A DNA stretch of 64,000 nt from Hydrogenophaga sp. (GTDB lineage: Bacteria > Pseudomonadota > Gammaproteobacteria > Burkholderiales > Burkholderiaceae_C). Below the pieces are notes generated by a model, which saw only the letters and a list, made by a program, of their open reading frames with translations, made no database searches and was not told where the DNA came from. Positions within the stretch are counted from its first letter, which is position 1. The number at the start of each line of letters is the position of its first letter. Both the position numbers and the translations under genes were made by a program. Of the stretch, positions 53,022-62,445 are shown piece after piece. The DNA is taken from NCBI RefSeq assembly GCF_011390835.1, contig NZ_JAABRQ010000013.1:1-64000 (forward strand), read 5' to 3'.

Positions 53022-54203
53022 ATGCCTTACCTGGCCCCGGGCGTCTACATCGAAGAGAACGGCTTTCTGCCGCGGAGCATTCAGCGGGCGCCGACCAGTG
53101 CGGCGGTCTTCATCGGTCCGACGCTCAAGGGACCCATCGGCGGCCACGCCGGGTCCGCTTCGCCGCTCACGTCTTACCCGGATTTTGAGCGCACCTACGG
53201 CCGGCCTGCCGACGCTGGCCTGAGCCCTGGCACGGTGTCCGCGCTGCAGGCCTTTGCCCTTTCTGTGCGGGCATTCTTCGGCGAAGGCGGATCGCGGCTG
53301 TATGTATCGCGAGTGCCAGGCCAAGACCCTTCTACCGCTGAATATGTGCAAGCGCTGGCCGCGACCGAAGCCATCGAAGACATCGCCATCGTGGCGGCGC
53401 CCGGCAGCACCGCCCTGGCTTCAGGCCCCGGCAGGGTCAACCGTCCGCTGGAGATCGCCAGGGTCTTGCTGGCGCATGTGGCGCGACCCGGTGCCCACCG
53501 CTTTGCGGTGCTGGATACACCGCCGGGGCTGACGGTGGCGCAAGCGTTGAGCTGGCGCCACCAGCTCAATGCCGTTCACGCCGCGCTCTACTACCCGTGG
53601 GTGTCATCGCCTGGCGGATCGGGCGACGTGTGGTTACCTCCATCGGGATCCGTCTGCGGCATCTATGCCCGTGTTGACGCGCGGCGCGGCGTGCACCGAG
53701 CACCTGCCAATGAAGTGGTGACGGGGGCGCTGCGTCTGGAGGTCAACCTGGATGCGACGCAGCTGGAGCAGCTCAACCCAGCCGGTGTGAATGGCTTGCG
53801 CCAGGTGCCCGCACGAGGCATTCGCGTGTGGGGTGCTCGCACGATTTCCAGCGACCCCGAGTGGCGGTACGTGTCCAGCCGGCGCCTGATGACCTGCATC
53901 GAGGCCTCGATCCAGCGGAGCCTGCGCTGGGTCGCGTTCGAGCCCAATAGCGAACGCCTGTGGACTGAGGTGCAGCTGAGTATCGAAACCTTCCTGACTC
54001 AAGAATGGCGCGCGGGAGCCTTGGTTGGCGAGCGACCTGAGCAAGCCCTTTTCGTGCGCTGCGGTCTCGGCAGCATGACACAGGACGATTTGGATCAAGG
54101 TCGCCTGGTGTGCGACATGGGCGTCGCTCTGACGCGCCCTTCAGAGTTCAGCATCCAGCGTTTCGTGATCAGGACGGCCAGCGCAACCGGGGGCCGAGTC
54201 TGA
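53022..54203 (+). CDS. Phage/contractile-injection tail sheath protein, isolated
   Basis: A 393-residue protein with the sheath N-terminal signature YLAPGVYIEE and the conserved sheath C-terminal domain: RRLMTCIEASIQRSLRWVAF, EPNSERLWTEVQLSIETFLT, ALFVRCGLGSMTQDDLDQGR and a final beta strand FSIQRFVIRT. The short length is like sheaths of extracellular contractile injection systems rather than long phage sheaths. No tube, baseplate, spike, ATPase or lysis gene is found anywhere nearby. AAGGAG lies upstream of the ATG. It ends 2 bp from the convergent kynA. Function in isolation unknown. Confidence 0.9.
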   Translation: MPYLAPGVYIEENGFLPRSIQRAPTSAAVFIGPTLKGPIGGHAGSASPLTSYPDFERTYGRPADAGLSPGTVSALQAFALSVRAFFGEGGSRLYVSRVPGQDPSTAEYVQALAATEAIEDIAIVAAPGSTALASGPGRVNRPLEIARVLLAHVARPGAHRFAVLDTPPGLTVAQALSWRHQLNAVHAALYYPWVSSPGGSGDVWLPPSGSVCGIYARVDARRGVHRAPANEVVTGALRLEVNLDATQLEQLNPAGVNGLRQVPARGIRVWGARTISSDPEWRYVSSRRLMTCIEASIQRSLRWVAFEPNSERLWTEVQLSIETFLTQEWRAGALVGERPEQALFVRCGLGSMTQDDLDQGRLVCDMGVALTRPSEFSIQRFVIRTASATGGRV

Positions 54204-54205
54204 TT

Positions 54206-55078
54206 TCAGAGGTCGGTCCGCAACGACCAGATCTCCGGAAACAACACGACGTCCAGCATCTTGCGCAGGTAGCTCACACCGCCGGTGCCACCGGTGCCGC
54301 GCTTGAAGCCGATCACACGCTCGACCGTGGTCACGTGACGAAAGCGCCAAAGGCGGAACGCGTCTTCCAGATCGGTGAGTTCTTCGCCGAGTTGGTACAG
54401 GTCCCAGTGTTGCTGCGGGTGACGATAAACCTGCAGCCAAGCCTGCTCGACCGCCGGGCTGGCGCTGTAGGCCTGGGTCCATTCGCGCTCCACATGGCTG
54501 GCTGGCACGGGCAGGCCTCGCCTAGCCAGCAGGCGCAGGGCCTCGTCGTACAAAGAAGGCGCTTCAAAGGCGGCTTGCACCATGGCCAGCCGAGTTGGAT
54601 TGTGGGCGTGAGGCTGGAGCATGGCGGCATTCTTGTTACCCAGCGCGAACTCGATGCAGCGGTATTGAAAGCTCTGAAAGCCGCTGGACTTGCCGAGGTA
54701 GGGTCGCATGGCGCTGTACTCGGGCGGTGTCATGGTGGCCAGCACGTCCCACGCGTGCACCAGCTGCTCCATGATCTTGGACACCCGGGCGAGTTGCTTG
54801 AACGCCGTGGGCAGTTCGTCGCTGGCGACGTTGCGCACGGCCGCAGTGAGCTCGTGCAGCATGAGTTTCATCCAGAGTTCACTGGTCTGGTGTTGCACGA
54901 TGAACAGCATCTCGTCGTGCGCGGGCGACAGCGGTTGTTGTGCGCTCAGGATGCTGTCGAGTTGCAGGTAGTCGCCGTAGCTCATGTCGTGGCTGAAGTC
55001 GAGCTGGGCTTTTTCTTCCTTCACGATGCGCTCGCCGGGTGCGCTGGCGCCTGGGTTGGCTTGGTGCGGGCACGTCAT
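54206..55078 (-). CDS. kynA: Tryptophan 2,3-dioxygenase
   Basis: Heme dioxygenase opening the tryptophan indole ring to N-formylkynurenine. It is 290 residues with [20 protein letters not shown], the active-site His63 in [16 protein letters not shown], the substrate-binding [16 protein letters not shown], and the probable heme-ligating His in [20 protein letters not shown]. The ATG at 55078 overlaps the kynU stop by one base. It is the last gene of kynB-kynU-kynA. Confidence 0.97.
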   Translation of the reverse strand: MTCPHQANPGASAPGERIVKEEKAQLDFSHDMSYGDYLQLDSILSAQQPLSPAHDEMLFIVQHQTSELWMKLMLHELTAAVRNVASDELPTAFKQLARVSKIMEQLVHAWDVLATMTPPEYSAMRPYLGKSSGFQSFQYRCIEFALGNKNAAMLQPHAHNPTRLAMVQAAFEAPSLYDEALRLLARRGLPVPASHVEREWTQAYSASPAVEQAWLQVYRHPQQHWDLYQLGEELTDLEDAFRLWRFRHVTTVERVIGFKRGTGGTGGVSYLRKMLDVVLFPEIWSLRTDL

Positions 55079-56355
55079 CAGGTCACCGCGTGTTTCTGGT
55101 TGAACTCGGGTTGTTTCCACTCGCTCGATTCGAGCACGTGGCGCAGCTGCTCCACTGCGTGCCACACATCTTCAAAGCCGAGGTAAAGCGGGGTGAATCC
55201 GAAGCGCAGGATGTCCGGGTGGCGGTCACCATCACCGGCACGGAAGTCGCCCACGACGCCGCGTTGGATCAAGGCCTGCACGATGGCGTAAGCGCCATCG
55301 CTTCTCGTGAGGCAAACCTGTGAGCCGCGTTGCTGGTGATCGTCAGGAGTCGCCAAGCCCAAACCGTGTCCAGCACAGCGGACTTCAACCAGTTGAATGA
55401 ACAGGTCAGTGAGCGCCAGCGACTTCTTGCGCAATGCACTCATGCCGCCCAGTGACTCGGCCGCGAGCGTGGCATCCAGCCCGCAGTCCAACGCGGCCAG
55501 GCTGATGATGGGCTGGGTGCCGCACTGGTAGCGGGTGATGCCCGGCGCGGGCTGGTAGTCGGGCGTAAAAGCGAACGGGGCAGCGTGGCCCCACCAGCCA
55601 GCCAGCGGCTGCCAGCAGCGATCAGTGTGCATCGGGTTGACCCAGACAAAGGCCGGTGCGCCGGGTCCGCCGTTCAGGTACTTGTAGCCGCAGCCGACCG
55701 CGAAGTCGGCGCGCGCCGCGTGCAGGTCGACCGGCACCGCGCCAGCGCTGTGCGCCAGGTCCCACACCATCAGCGCGCCCTCGGCGTGGGCGGCGGCGGT
55801 CACGGCGGCCATGTCGTGCATGGCGCCGGTGCGGTAGTTCACGTGAGTGAGCATGAGCACGGCCACCTGAGCAGTGAGGGCTTGCCTGACGCCCTCGGGT
55901 TCCACCAGCACCAGCTCGAACCCGCGCTCTTTGCACAGTGCTTCGGCGATGTAGAGATCGGTCGGGAAGTTGCTGCGCTCGCTCACTATTTGCCGGCGCG
56001 TGGGAGCGTCCTGCGCTGCGATGTTCAGCGCCGCCGAGAGCACCTTGTAGAGGTTGATCGAGGTGGTGTCGGTCGCCACCACCTCTCCAGGTCCGGCGCC
56101 AATCAGCCGCGCGATCTTGTCGCCGACCCTTTGCGGCAGCTCGAACCAGTGATTCTTGTTCCAGCTCTGGATCAGGTCGGTGCCCCACTCGCGGGTGACC
56201 ACATCGGCCACGCGCGCCGCGGCGGTTATGGGCAACACACCGAGCGAGTTGCCGTCGAGGTAGATCACGCCGGGGGGCAAGGCAAACAGATCGCGCAGCG
56301 AGCGCAAGGGGTCTTGCGCGTCGAGCGCGCGGCAGTCGTTCAAGGTGATGGTCAT
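55078..56355 (-). CDS. kynU: Kynureninase
   Basis: PLP enzyme splitting kynurenine to anthranilate and alanine. The 425-residue protein has [12 protein letters not shown], the [16 protein letters not shown] motif with the PLP-binding Asp, and the PLP lysine Lys225 in [14 protein letters not shown]. It overlaps kynB by 4 bp and kynA by one base, so the three enzymes are made from one coupled message. Confidence 0.97.
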   Translation of the reverse strand: MTITLNDCRALDAQDPLRSLRDLFALPPGVIYLDGNSLGVLPITAAARVADVVTREWGTDLIQSWNKNHWFELPQRVGDKIARLIGAGPGEVVATDTTSINLYKVLSAALNIAAQDAPTRRQIVSERSNFPTDLYIAEALCKERGFELVLVEPEGVRQALTAQVAVLMLTHVNYRTGAMHDMAAVTAAAHAEGALMVWDLAHSAGAVPVDLHAARADFAVGCGYKYLNGGPGAPAFVWVNPMHTDRCWQPLAGWWGHAAPFAFTPDYQPAPGITRYQCGTQPIISLAALDCGLDATLAAESLGGMSALRKKSLALTDLFIQLVEVRCAGHGLGLATPDDHQQRGSQVCLTRSDGAYAIVQALIQRGVVGDFRAGDGDRHPDILRFGFTPLYLGFEDVWHAVEQLRHVLESSEWKQPEFNQKHAVT

Positions 56356-56981
56356 GGGAGCGATCGGAGTATGGCGCGCACCGGCGAGGCGTCGGCCGTG
56401 GTGAGTTTCAGGGGCAGGGCGATGAGCTCGTAATCGCCTTCGGGAACGTCGTCGAGCAGCAGGTTTTCCAGCACGCGCAGGCCGCGGCGGCGAATCACTT
56501 GGTGGCTGTCCAACGTCTTGCTTTCGGCCGGGTCGATGCTGGCGCTGTCTATGCCGATGAGCAACACACCGAGGTCTGCGAGGCGCTTCACGGTGTCCGC
56601 GGCGAAGGCGGGCAGGGCGGCGTCGAAACGGTCTTGCGGCATGCGCTCATAGGTGCGCACCAGCACGCGTGGCGGCAGGTCGGCCAGTGCGTGATCCAGG
56701 TCGCTGATCTGCACCAGCGGGGTCACGCCCATGGCGTGAATGACGCGGCAGGGGCCGAGAAAGGGCTCAAGGTCCAGCGTGCCCACGGGTGCACCGTCGG
56801 GGTCGTAGTGCAGCGGAGCGTCAGCGTGGGCGCCGGTGTGGGGCGACAGGGTGATGGCGCTCACATTCACCGGGCAGCCAGGCCCGAGCGTGGCCGACCA
56901 GTGCTGCTGGTAGGCCGTGTCGCCCGGAAACACCGGGCTGCTGGCGTGGAGGGGTGGTGAGATGTCCCAAAGGCGTTTCAT
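56352..56981 (-). CDS. kynB: Kynurenine formamidase
   Basis: Metal-dependent hydrolase converting N-formylkynurenine to kynurenine. The 209-residue protein has the cyclase-family metal motif [12 protein letters not shown] (His48, His52, Asp54, His58) and [19 protein letters not shown] at the N-terminus. It is the first gene of the kyn operon and is divergent from feoA; the 183-bp gap must contain both promoters. No obvious operator for a kyn regulator was found. Confidence 0.96.
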   Translation of the reverse strand: MKRLWDISPPLHASSPVFPGDTAYQQHWSATLGPGCPVNVSAITLSPHTGAHADAPLHYDPDGAPVGTLDLEPFLGPCRVIHAMGVTPLVQISDLDHALADLPPRVLVRTYERMPQDRFDAALPAFAADTVKRLADLGVLLIGIDSASIDPAESKTLDSHQVIRRRGLRVLENLLLDDVPEGDYELIALPLKLTTADASPVRAILRSLP

Positions 56982-57133
56982 GCCCGTGAAGGTAACGAAG
57001 CTGGCGCGCAGTGGTGTCGGTTAATTCCAACAGCCTGCGGGTGAATGTGCTCGGTCGGGCTTCGCGGGTTGATGCGCCTCAAGTGCCGCAAAAATATTTG
57101 CATCGGGCGATGGCAGCCACCTGCATTTCAGGC

Positions 57134-57152
57134 GAGAATAAGAATCGTTATC
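57134..57152 (+). promoter_or_regulatory. Fur box upstream of feoA
   Basis: The 19-mer GAGAATAAGAATCGTTATC matches the Fur consensus GATAATGATAATCATTATC at 15 of 19 positions and lies 12 bp before the feoA ATG, so ferric-uptake regulator and iron should repress feoAB. Confidence 0.85.
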
Positions 57153-57164
57153 AATAATGAGATC

Positions 57165-57458
57165 ATGAATGTGATCACCGATCTGCCCACTGCAGTGGGC
57201 TTGCACCAGTGGCCCAGCCAGACATGGGCCGAGGTGGTCTCGCTCGCTTCGCCGGCTGACGAGGAGCAGCAGGCGGTGCTCCTGCGGCTGCTGGAAATCG
57301 GTTTTCTCCCTGGGGAGCGTGTGCGTGTGATCGCCAAGGGTTTTCCGGGCAGCGACCCGATGGCGGTTCGCGTGGGCCATACCACCTTTGCCTTGCGCAG
57401 CCACGAGGCGGCCCTGATCCGCGTACGCGCCGCCAGCGTTGATGGCAGCGAAGCATGA
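57165..57458 (+). CDS. feoA: Ferrous iron transport protein A
   Basis: Small SH3-like cytoplasmic partner of FeoB. The 97-residue protein has the FeoA core LLRLLEIGFLPGERVRVIAK, DPMAVRVGHTTFALRSHEA and a final strand ALIRVR. The start at 57165 directly follows the Fur box. It overlaps feoB by 4 bp (ATGA), as is usual. Confidence 0.92.
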   Translation: MNVITDLPTAVGLHQWPSQTWAEVVSLASPADEEQQAVLLRLLEIGFLPGERVRVIAKGFPGSDPMAVRVGHTTFALRSHEAALIRVRAASVDGSEA

Positions 57459-59353
57459 ACATGGTCCGCACGGCTGACACTGCGCTTCCGCTGCGCCTGG
57501 CCTTGCTGGGCAACCCCAACTGCGGCAAGACCGCGCTGTTCAACCTGCTCACCGGCAGCCGGCAGAAGGTGGCGAACTACGCCGGCGTGACGGTGGAGCG
57601 CAAGGAGGGGTCGCTGCGCACGCCGCAGGGGCGTGAGGTGCTGGTGATCGATCTGCCCGGTGCCTACAGCCTCAATGCACTGAGCGCCGACGAAGCCGTC
57701 ACGCGCGACATCGTCACCGGCCAGCGCGCAGACGAGCCGCTACCCGATCTGGTGGTTTGTGTGGTGGACGCGACCAACCTCAAGCTCAACCTTCGGCTGG
57801 TGCTGGAGGCGCGTGCGCTTGGACTGCCCATGGTGCTGGCGCTCAACATGGTCGACTTGGCCCGGCAGTCGGGCGTCGAGGTGGACCGAGAGACGCTCGA
57901 ACGCGAACTCGGCATGCCGGTGGTGGAAACCGTGGGCGTGCAGCACGACGGCGCGCGGGCGTTGCTTGAGCAGCTCGACCACCTGCCCACAAAGCCCCGC
58001 GAAGCGGTGACCAGCGCCGGGCGCTGGCACGCCGGCACGGTGGAGCAGGTGATGGCCACGCAGCAGGCGGTGCGACGCATCGTGGCTCAAGCGGTGAAAC
58101 AGCCGCCCAACACGCTGGCGCGAGACGACGCGGTGGACCGCGTCGTGCTGCACCCGCTGTGGGGTATGGTGCTGCTGGGGTTTACGCTGTTCCTGATGTT
58201 CCAGGCCGTATTCAGCTGGGCAGCGCTGCCGATGGAACTGATCAAGTCTGGCGTGCAGTCGCTGTCGGACGGCATCCAGACCGTGCTGCCGGCGGGCCCG
58301 CTCACCAGCCTGCTGACCGATGGCGTGATCGCCGGCGCCGGCGGCGTGCTGGTGTTCTTGCCACAGATTCTGGTGCTGTTCTTCTTCATCCTGGTGCTGG
58401 AGGACTCGGGCTATCTGCCGCGCGCGGCCTTTCTGCTCGACCGCGTGATGGGCACGGTAGGGCTGTCGGGCCGCTCCTTCATTCCGCTGCTCTCCAGCTT
58501 CGCCTGCGCCGTGCCCGGTGTGATGGCCACCCGCACCATTACCCACTGGCGAGATCGACTGGTGACCATCATGATCGCCCCGCTCATGACCTGCTCGGCG
58601 CGCTTGCCGGTGTACGCGCTGCTCATCAGCGCCTTCATCCCGTCGCGTACGGTGGGGGGCCTGTTCAACCTGCAGGGGCTGGTGATGTTCGGCCTGTACC
58701 TCGGCGGCATCGTCTCGGCGATGGCGGTGGCCGGTGTGTTCATGCTGTGGCGCGGCCACGCACGGCCCACGCCGCTCATCATGGAGTTGCCTACCTACCG
58801 CTGGCCCAGCCCACGCAACCTGGCGCGCGGGCTTTATGAGCGTGCCCTAATTTTTGTGCGCCGTGTGGGTGGCATCCTGCTGGCGCTGATGATCTTGCTA
58901 TGGTTCCTGTCTTCCTACCCCGGTGCGCCCGAGGGCGCCACAGGCCCGGCTATTCAGTACAGCTTCGCCGGCACCATAGGCCACTGGCTTGAGCCGCTGG
59001 TCGCGCCCATCGGCTTCAACTGGCAGATCGCCATCGCACTCGTGCCCGGCATGGCAGCACGCGAAGTGGCGGTGGGTGCCCTGGGCACGGTGTATGCGCT
59101 CTCGGCGACTGGAGGCGACACGGAAGCCCAGCTCGGTGGTCTGATCGCGCAAAGCTGGTCACTGGCCACAGCGCTTTCGCTGCTGGTCTGGTACGTGTTT
59201 GCGCCGCAATGCATCTCGACCCTGGTGGCGGTGAAGCGCGAGACCAATGGCTGGCGCTATCCGTTGCTCATGACCAGCTACCTGTTTGGTCTGGCCTACC
59301 TCGCCAGTTTCGTCACCTACCGGTTGGCGCTGTGGTTGGGCGGAGGCAGCTGA
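57455..59353 (+). CDS. feoB: Ferrous iron transporter FeoB
   Basis: Inner-membrane Fe2+ transporter with a cytosolic GTPase domain. It is 632 residues: G1 GNPNCGKT (19-26), NYAGVTVE (G2 Thr), DLPGAYSL (G3), NMVD (G4), then two Gate domains with the conserved motifs RAAFLLDRVMGTVGLSGRSF, PLLSSFACAVPGVMATRTI and PLMTCSARLPVYALL, where Cys residues lie in or near the proposed pore. The next gene begins in its stop codon. Confidence 0.96.
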   Translation: MNMVRTADTALPLRLALLGNPNCGKTALFNLLTGSRQKVANYAGVTVERKEGSLRTPQGREVLVIDLPGAYSLNALSADEAVTRDIVTGQRADEPLPDLVVCVVDATNLKLNLRLVLEARALGLPMVLALNMVDLARQSGVEVDRETLERELGMPVVETVGVQHDGARALLEQLDHLPTKPREAVTSAGRWHAGTVEQVMATQQAVRRIVAQAVKQPPNTLARDDAVDRVVLHPLWGMVLLGFTLFLMFQAVFSWAALPMELIKSGVQSLSDGIQTVLPAGPLTSLLTDGVIAGAGGVLVFLPQILVLFFFILVLEDSGYLPRAAFLLDRVMGTVGLSGRSFIPLLSSFACAVPGVMATRTITHWRDRLVTIMIAPLMTCSARLPVYALLISAFIPSRTVGGLFNLQGLVMFGLYLGGIVSAMAVAGVFMLWRGHARPTPLIMELPTYRWPSPRNLARGLYERALIFVRRVGGILLALMILLWFLSSYPGAPEGATGPAIQYSFAGTIGHWLEPLVAPIGFNWQIAIALVPGMAAREVAVGALGTVYALSATGGDTEAQLGGLIAQSWSLATALSLLVWYVFAPQCISTLVAVKRETNGWRYPLLMTSYLFGLAYLASFVTYRLALWLGGGS

Positions 59354-59595
59354 TGCAACAGGTGTTGGTGCTCCTGATCGGGCTGGGCGCAGCAGGCTAT
59401 GCAGTCTGGTACTGGCTGCCAGAGGCGTGGCGCAAGCCCTTGGGCCGGGTGCACGAATCGCTGGCAGCGGCGCCGAGCTGCAGCGCCTGCGAAGCCGGCT
59501 GCAGTGGCTGCTCGAAGGCGGGTGACGCACCGACTCCCGTGCCCAGCAAAAACCGGACCATTCCGATCACGCTGCAGCCTCCTCCCGATCGCTGA
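59353..59595 (+). CDS. FeoB-associated small Cys-rich membrane protein
   Basis: An 80-residue protein whose ATG overlaps the feoB stop (TGATG). It has one membrane helix (VLVLLIGLGAAGYAVWYWL) followed by a cytoplasmic segment with four Cys in SCSACEAGCSGCSKAG and a Pro-rich tail. Small Cys-rich proteins of this kind (DUF6587/FeoB-associated) commonly replace FeoC in proteobacteria. Role not established; iron or cluster binding is plausible. Confidence 0.82.
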   Translation: MQQVLVLLIGLGAAGYAVWYWLPEAWRKPLGRVHESLAAAPSCSACEAGCSGCSKAGDAPTPVPSKNRTIPITLQPPPDR

Positions 59596-59817
59596 GCCAG
59601 GGTCTGTCGAACGTTTTTGCTGCCAGCCACAAATCCGCGCCAAAGCGCAGGTGAGGTGTCAGCATCACGGCGTGTTGCAGATCGGACTGCAAACTTGCGC
59701 GGCCGCAATCAGCGAAGTGGGCAACTCAAGGTGGCTGGTAATCGGTCTTTGATGAAGCGCTTCATGGCATACCCACCAGCGTGACTGTCGCGTGAACCTG
59801 CGCGCCTCCCTCGGCGT

Positions 59818-62325
59818 TCAGTCTCTTGCAGACAGTAGGGCCTCGATCGCGCCGCAAAACTCATCCACTGAGCTTGCTTTGAAAATGAGGTTGTTTATCC
59901 CGGCACTCTGGGCCTGCGCGCTCAGCTTTTCATCAATAAAACCTGACGCGATGGCAACGGGCAGGTCCGACTTGATCGCGTGAGCCAAGCGGGCAACATC
60001 GAGCCCGGACATGCCTGGCATGTTGTAGTCGGTCAGGACCAAATCGATGCCGGCCGGATCAGCGCTGATCGCATCAAGCGCAGATTGCTGATCGTGGTGG
60101 GCGCTGACGCGGTAACCACGACGTTCCAGCAGTCGTTTCACCAGCGAAACCAGCGCCTCATCGTCGTCGAGATACAGGATGTGAGGAGCAGAAACTGAGA
60201 GGCCTTTTGAAACGCCGGATTGAGGCGCCAGCGGGGAGGCTGGCGAGGTGGCCGGCTTCACGTCCTGCGGTGGTTGGTCCGATGCAGTGCCCAACGGGGT
60301 GGGGCAGGCGGGCAGATACAGCGTGAACTGAGTCCCGGCGCCTGGTTCGCTGTTGACCACGATCACGCCTTTGTGACCTTGCACGATGCCGTGTACCACG
60401 GACAACCCCAGTCCGGTGCCTTCGCCCACAGGCTTGGTCGTGAAAAAGGGTTCAAAGATCCGAGCAAGAATGGCTTGGCTCATTCCAGGCCCGTCATCGC
60501 TGAAGGTGAGGCGCACCGCGGCATCCTGGTTCTGTTTGTGAAACTCGCGCAGCGACGGATGTTGTGTCAGCAAGTCATCATCAAGAACGACAGCATCGAG
60601 CCTTATGTCAATCTGACCCGGTTGGCCATCCATTGCCTGCACGGCATTGGTGGCCAGATTGATCAGGATCTGCTGCATTTGCGAGGTATCGGCTGAAACA
60701 TCTGGTGTGTTGGGGGCGCATTGCACGAAAATGGCTGCCCGCGCTGGCAGCGTGGCGCGCAGCATGCTTGCCGTCTCTTCGATCACTGGACCAAGAGCCG
60801 TCTGTTGGTAGTGAGTGTGCTGTCGCCGGCTGAAGGCCAGAATTTGCTTCACCAGGTCCCGGGCGCGGCTGGCGGCCTTATGAATTTCCTCCAGGCTCTC
60901 TTGCGCCTTCGATGCTGGACTCGCATCCTCGCGTGCCAGAGCGACGTTGCCCAGAATCGCCGCAATGATGTTGTTGAAATCGTGTGCAATACCGCCTGCC
61001 AGTGTTCCTATTGCTTGCATCTTTTGCGATTCGCGCAGTTGAGTTTCGAGTTCAGCGCGCGATGCTTCTGCCAGCTTGCGAGGCGTGATGTCGAACGAGG
61101 TACCTCGGTAGCCAGTCACAGCACCTTGACGGTCGCGAAGTGGAATTCGGGAGGTTTGCATCCAGCTGATCGAGCCGGATTTGGTGACGACACGGTATTC
61201 GAGACCGTAGAGCGAACCGTCCGGTTTTTTGTAGTCTTCAAAGCAGGCGTTGACTCTTTCGATCTCTCCCGGTGGCATGAAGGCCGCCGGCGTGCGGCCA
61301 AGCATTTCCTCTGGGGTGTATCCCAGCATTCTTTCAGCCGCTTCCGATACATAGGTGTAGCGGAAGTCAGCGCCCAGGTCACAGATGTATCCTCCGGCCG
61401 CCTCGGCCGCATCTCGATAACGCGCCTCGCTCTCGCGTTGTGCGGCGTCAGCCTGCTTGCGCGGTGTGATGTCAAAAGCAGTTCCGCGATATCCGGTGAG
61501 GGTACCTTTGCTGTCGTGAAGGGGGATTCGGGAGACTTGTAGCCAAAGCACAGCACCGGCCTTCGTGACGATCCGGTGCTCCAGCCCGTGAACCGAGCCA
61601 TCCTTTTCCAAGTGCTGTTCAAGCCAGGCATTGACCCTGTCGATCTCACCTGGCGGCATGAATTCGGCCGGCGTGCGTCCCAATAGTTCATTCGAAGGGT
61701 AGCCGAGCAGCTTTTCTGCGCGTTCTGACACAAACGTGTACCGGAAATTGGTGTCAATATCCAGGATGTATCCACCCATGACCTCGGCGGCATCCCGGTA
61801 GCGGGTTTCGCTTTCGCGTAGAGCTGCCTCAGCACGTTTGCGTTCGCTGATATCGCGCATGATGCCAATGAAGTGCGTCACACTCCCATCGGCATCGCGC
61901 ACCGGAGAAATGGACAGGTCGTTCCAGAAAATGCGGCCGTCTTTGCAATAGTTGAGGACTTCGCCTGAGAACGCGCTGTGCTCCTGCAAAGCGTTGCGGA
62001 TGCCGTCGACGGTTCCGGTGTCGGTTAGCGGGCCTTGCAGGAACGCACAGGTGCGCCCGGCCACTTCCTGCTGGCTGTATCCGGTGATGGACTCGAATGC
62101 AGGATTGACCAGAATGATGCGACGAGCATTGTCCGCAATGACAACGCCTTCTGAGGTCGCCCCGAAAGCCAGTGCACTGACGCGCCTGGCTTCTTCAGCG
62201 AGTTGGCTTGGATGCTGTGCTTGCCCAGATTCCTCGTCACTTGGATCCACTGGGGTGCTGACGCCCCCGGCTGTGCCGAGGCCTGTCAACGACGATGAAT
62301 TGTCAGGTTTGGCACTCATCGACAT
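59818..62325 (-). CDS. Hybrid histidine kinase: LOV-like PAS, two PAS repeats, kinase, receiver
   Basis: A predicted soluble 835-residue sensor with no membrane segment. Domains: LOV-like PAS (about 48-165; GRTCAFLQGPLTD with Cys93, LNYCKDG, FWNDL), PAS (178-290), PAS (305-417), HisKA with phospho-acceptor His448 in GGIAHDFNNIIAA, HATPase (NLATNAVQAMDG, DDGPGM, GTGLGLSVVHG) and a C-terminal receiver with Asp766 in LTDYNMPG. The two inner PAS domains are near-copies. No separate response regulator is adjacent, so the output is unknown. It is convergent with the feo operon; the 222-bp gap between them holds nothing recognisable. Confidence 0.92.
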   Translation of the reverse strand: MSMSAKPDNSSSLTGLGTAGGVSTPVDPSDEESGQAQHPSQLAEEARRVSALAFGATSEGVVIADNARRIILVNPAFESITGYSQQEVAGRTCAFLQGPLTDTGTVDGIRNALQEHSAFSGEVLNYCKDGRIFWNDLSISPVRDADGSVTHFIGIMRDISERKRAEAALRESETRYRDAAEVMGGYILDIDTNFRYTFVSERAEKLLGYPSNELLGRTPAEFMPPGEIDRVNAWLEQHLEKDGSVHGLEHRIVTKAGAVLWLQVSRIPLHDSKGTLTGYRGTAFDITPRKQADAAQRESEARYRDAAEAAGGYICDLGADFRYTYVSEAAERMLGYTPEEMLGRTPAAFMPPGEIERVNACFEDYKKPDGSLYGLEYRVVTKSGSISWMQTSRIPLRDRQGAVTGYRGTSFDITPRKLAEASRAELETQLRESQKMQAIGTLAGGIAHDFNNIIAAILGNVALAREDASPASKAQESLEEIHKAASRARDLVKQILAFSRRQHTHYQQTALGPVIEETASMLRATLPARAAIFVQCAPNTPDVSADTSQMQQILINLATNAVQAMDGQPGQIDIRLDAVVLDDDLLTQHPSLREFHKQNQDAAVRLTFSDDGPGMSQAILARIFEPFFTTKPVGEGTGLGLSVVHGIVQGHKGVIVVNSEPGAGTQFTLYLPACPTPLGTASDQPPQDVKPATSPASPLAPQSGVSKGLSVSAPHILYLDDDEALVSLVKRLLERRGYRVSAHHDQQSALDAISADPAGIDLVLTDYNMPGMSGLDVARLAHAIKSDLPVAIASGFIDEKLSAQAQSAGINNLIFKASSVDEFCGAIEALLSARD

Positions 62326-62445
62326 ATGCTCTTTTCCATGAATGGACGCAGTCTAAATTTTTCGCTTTGGCTGGATGAATCGATGGGGCCAGAAAGCTGG
62401 TGAAGGCCTGTTCATCGACACATGACCCTTTTAATTAAGCGTAGT

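Noticed and set aside
53022-54203. Prophage
   Set aside because: Only a sheath gene is present; no integrase, structural, replication or lysis genes and no attachment repeats were seen.
59596-59817. Possible small gene or RNA between the feo operon and the sensor kinase
   Set aside because: No start with ribosome-binding site, no terminator hairpin and no conserved motif could be recognised.
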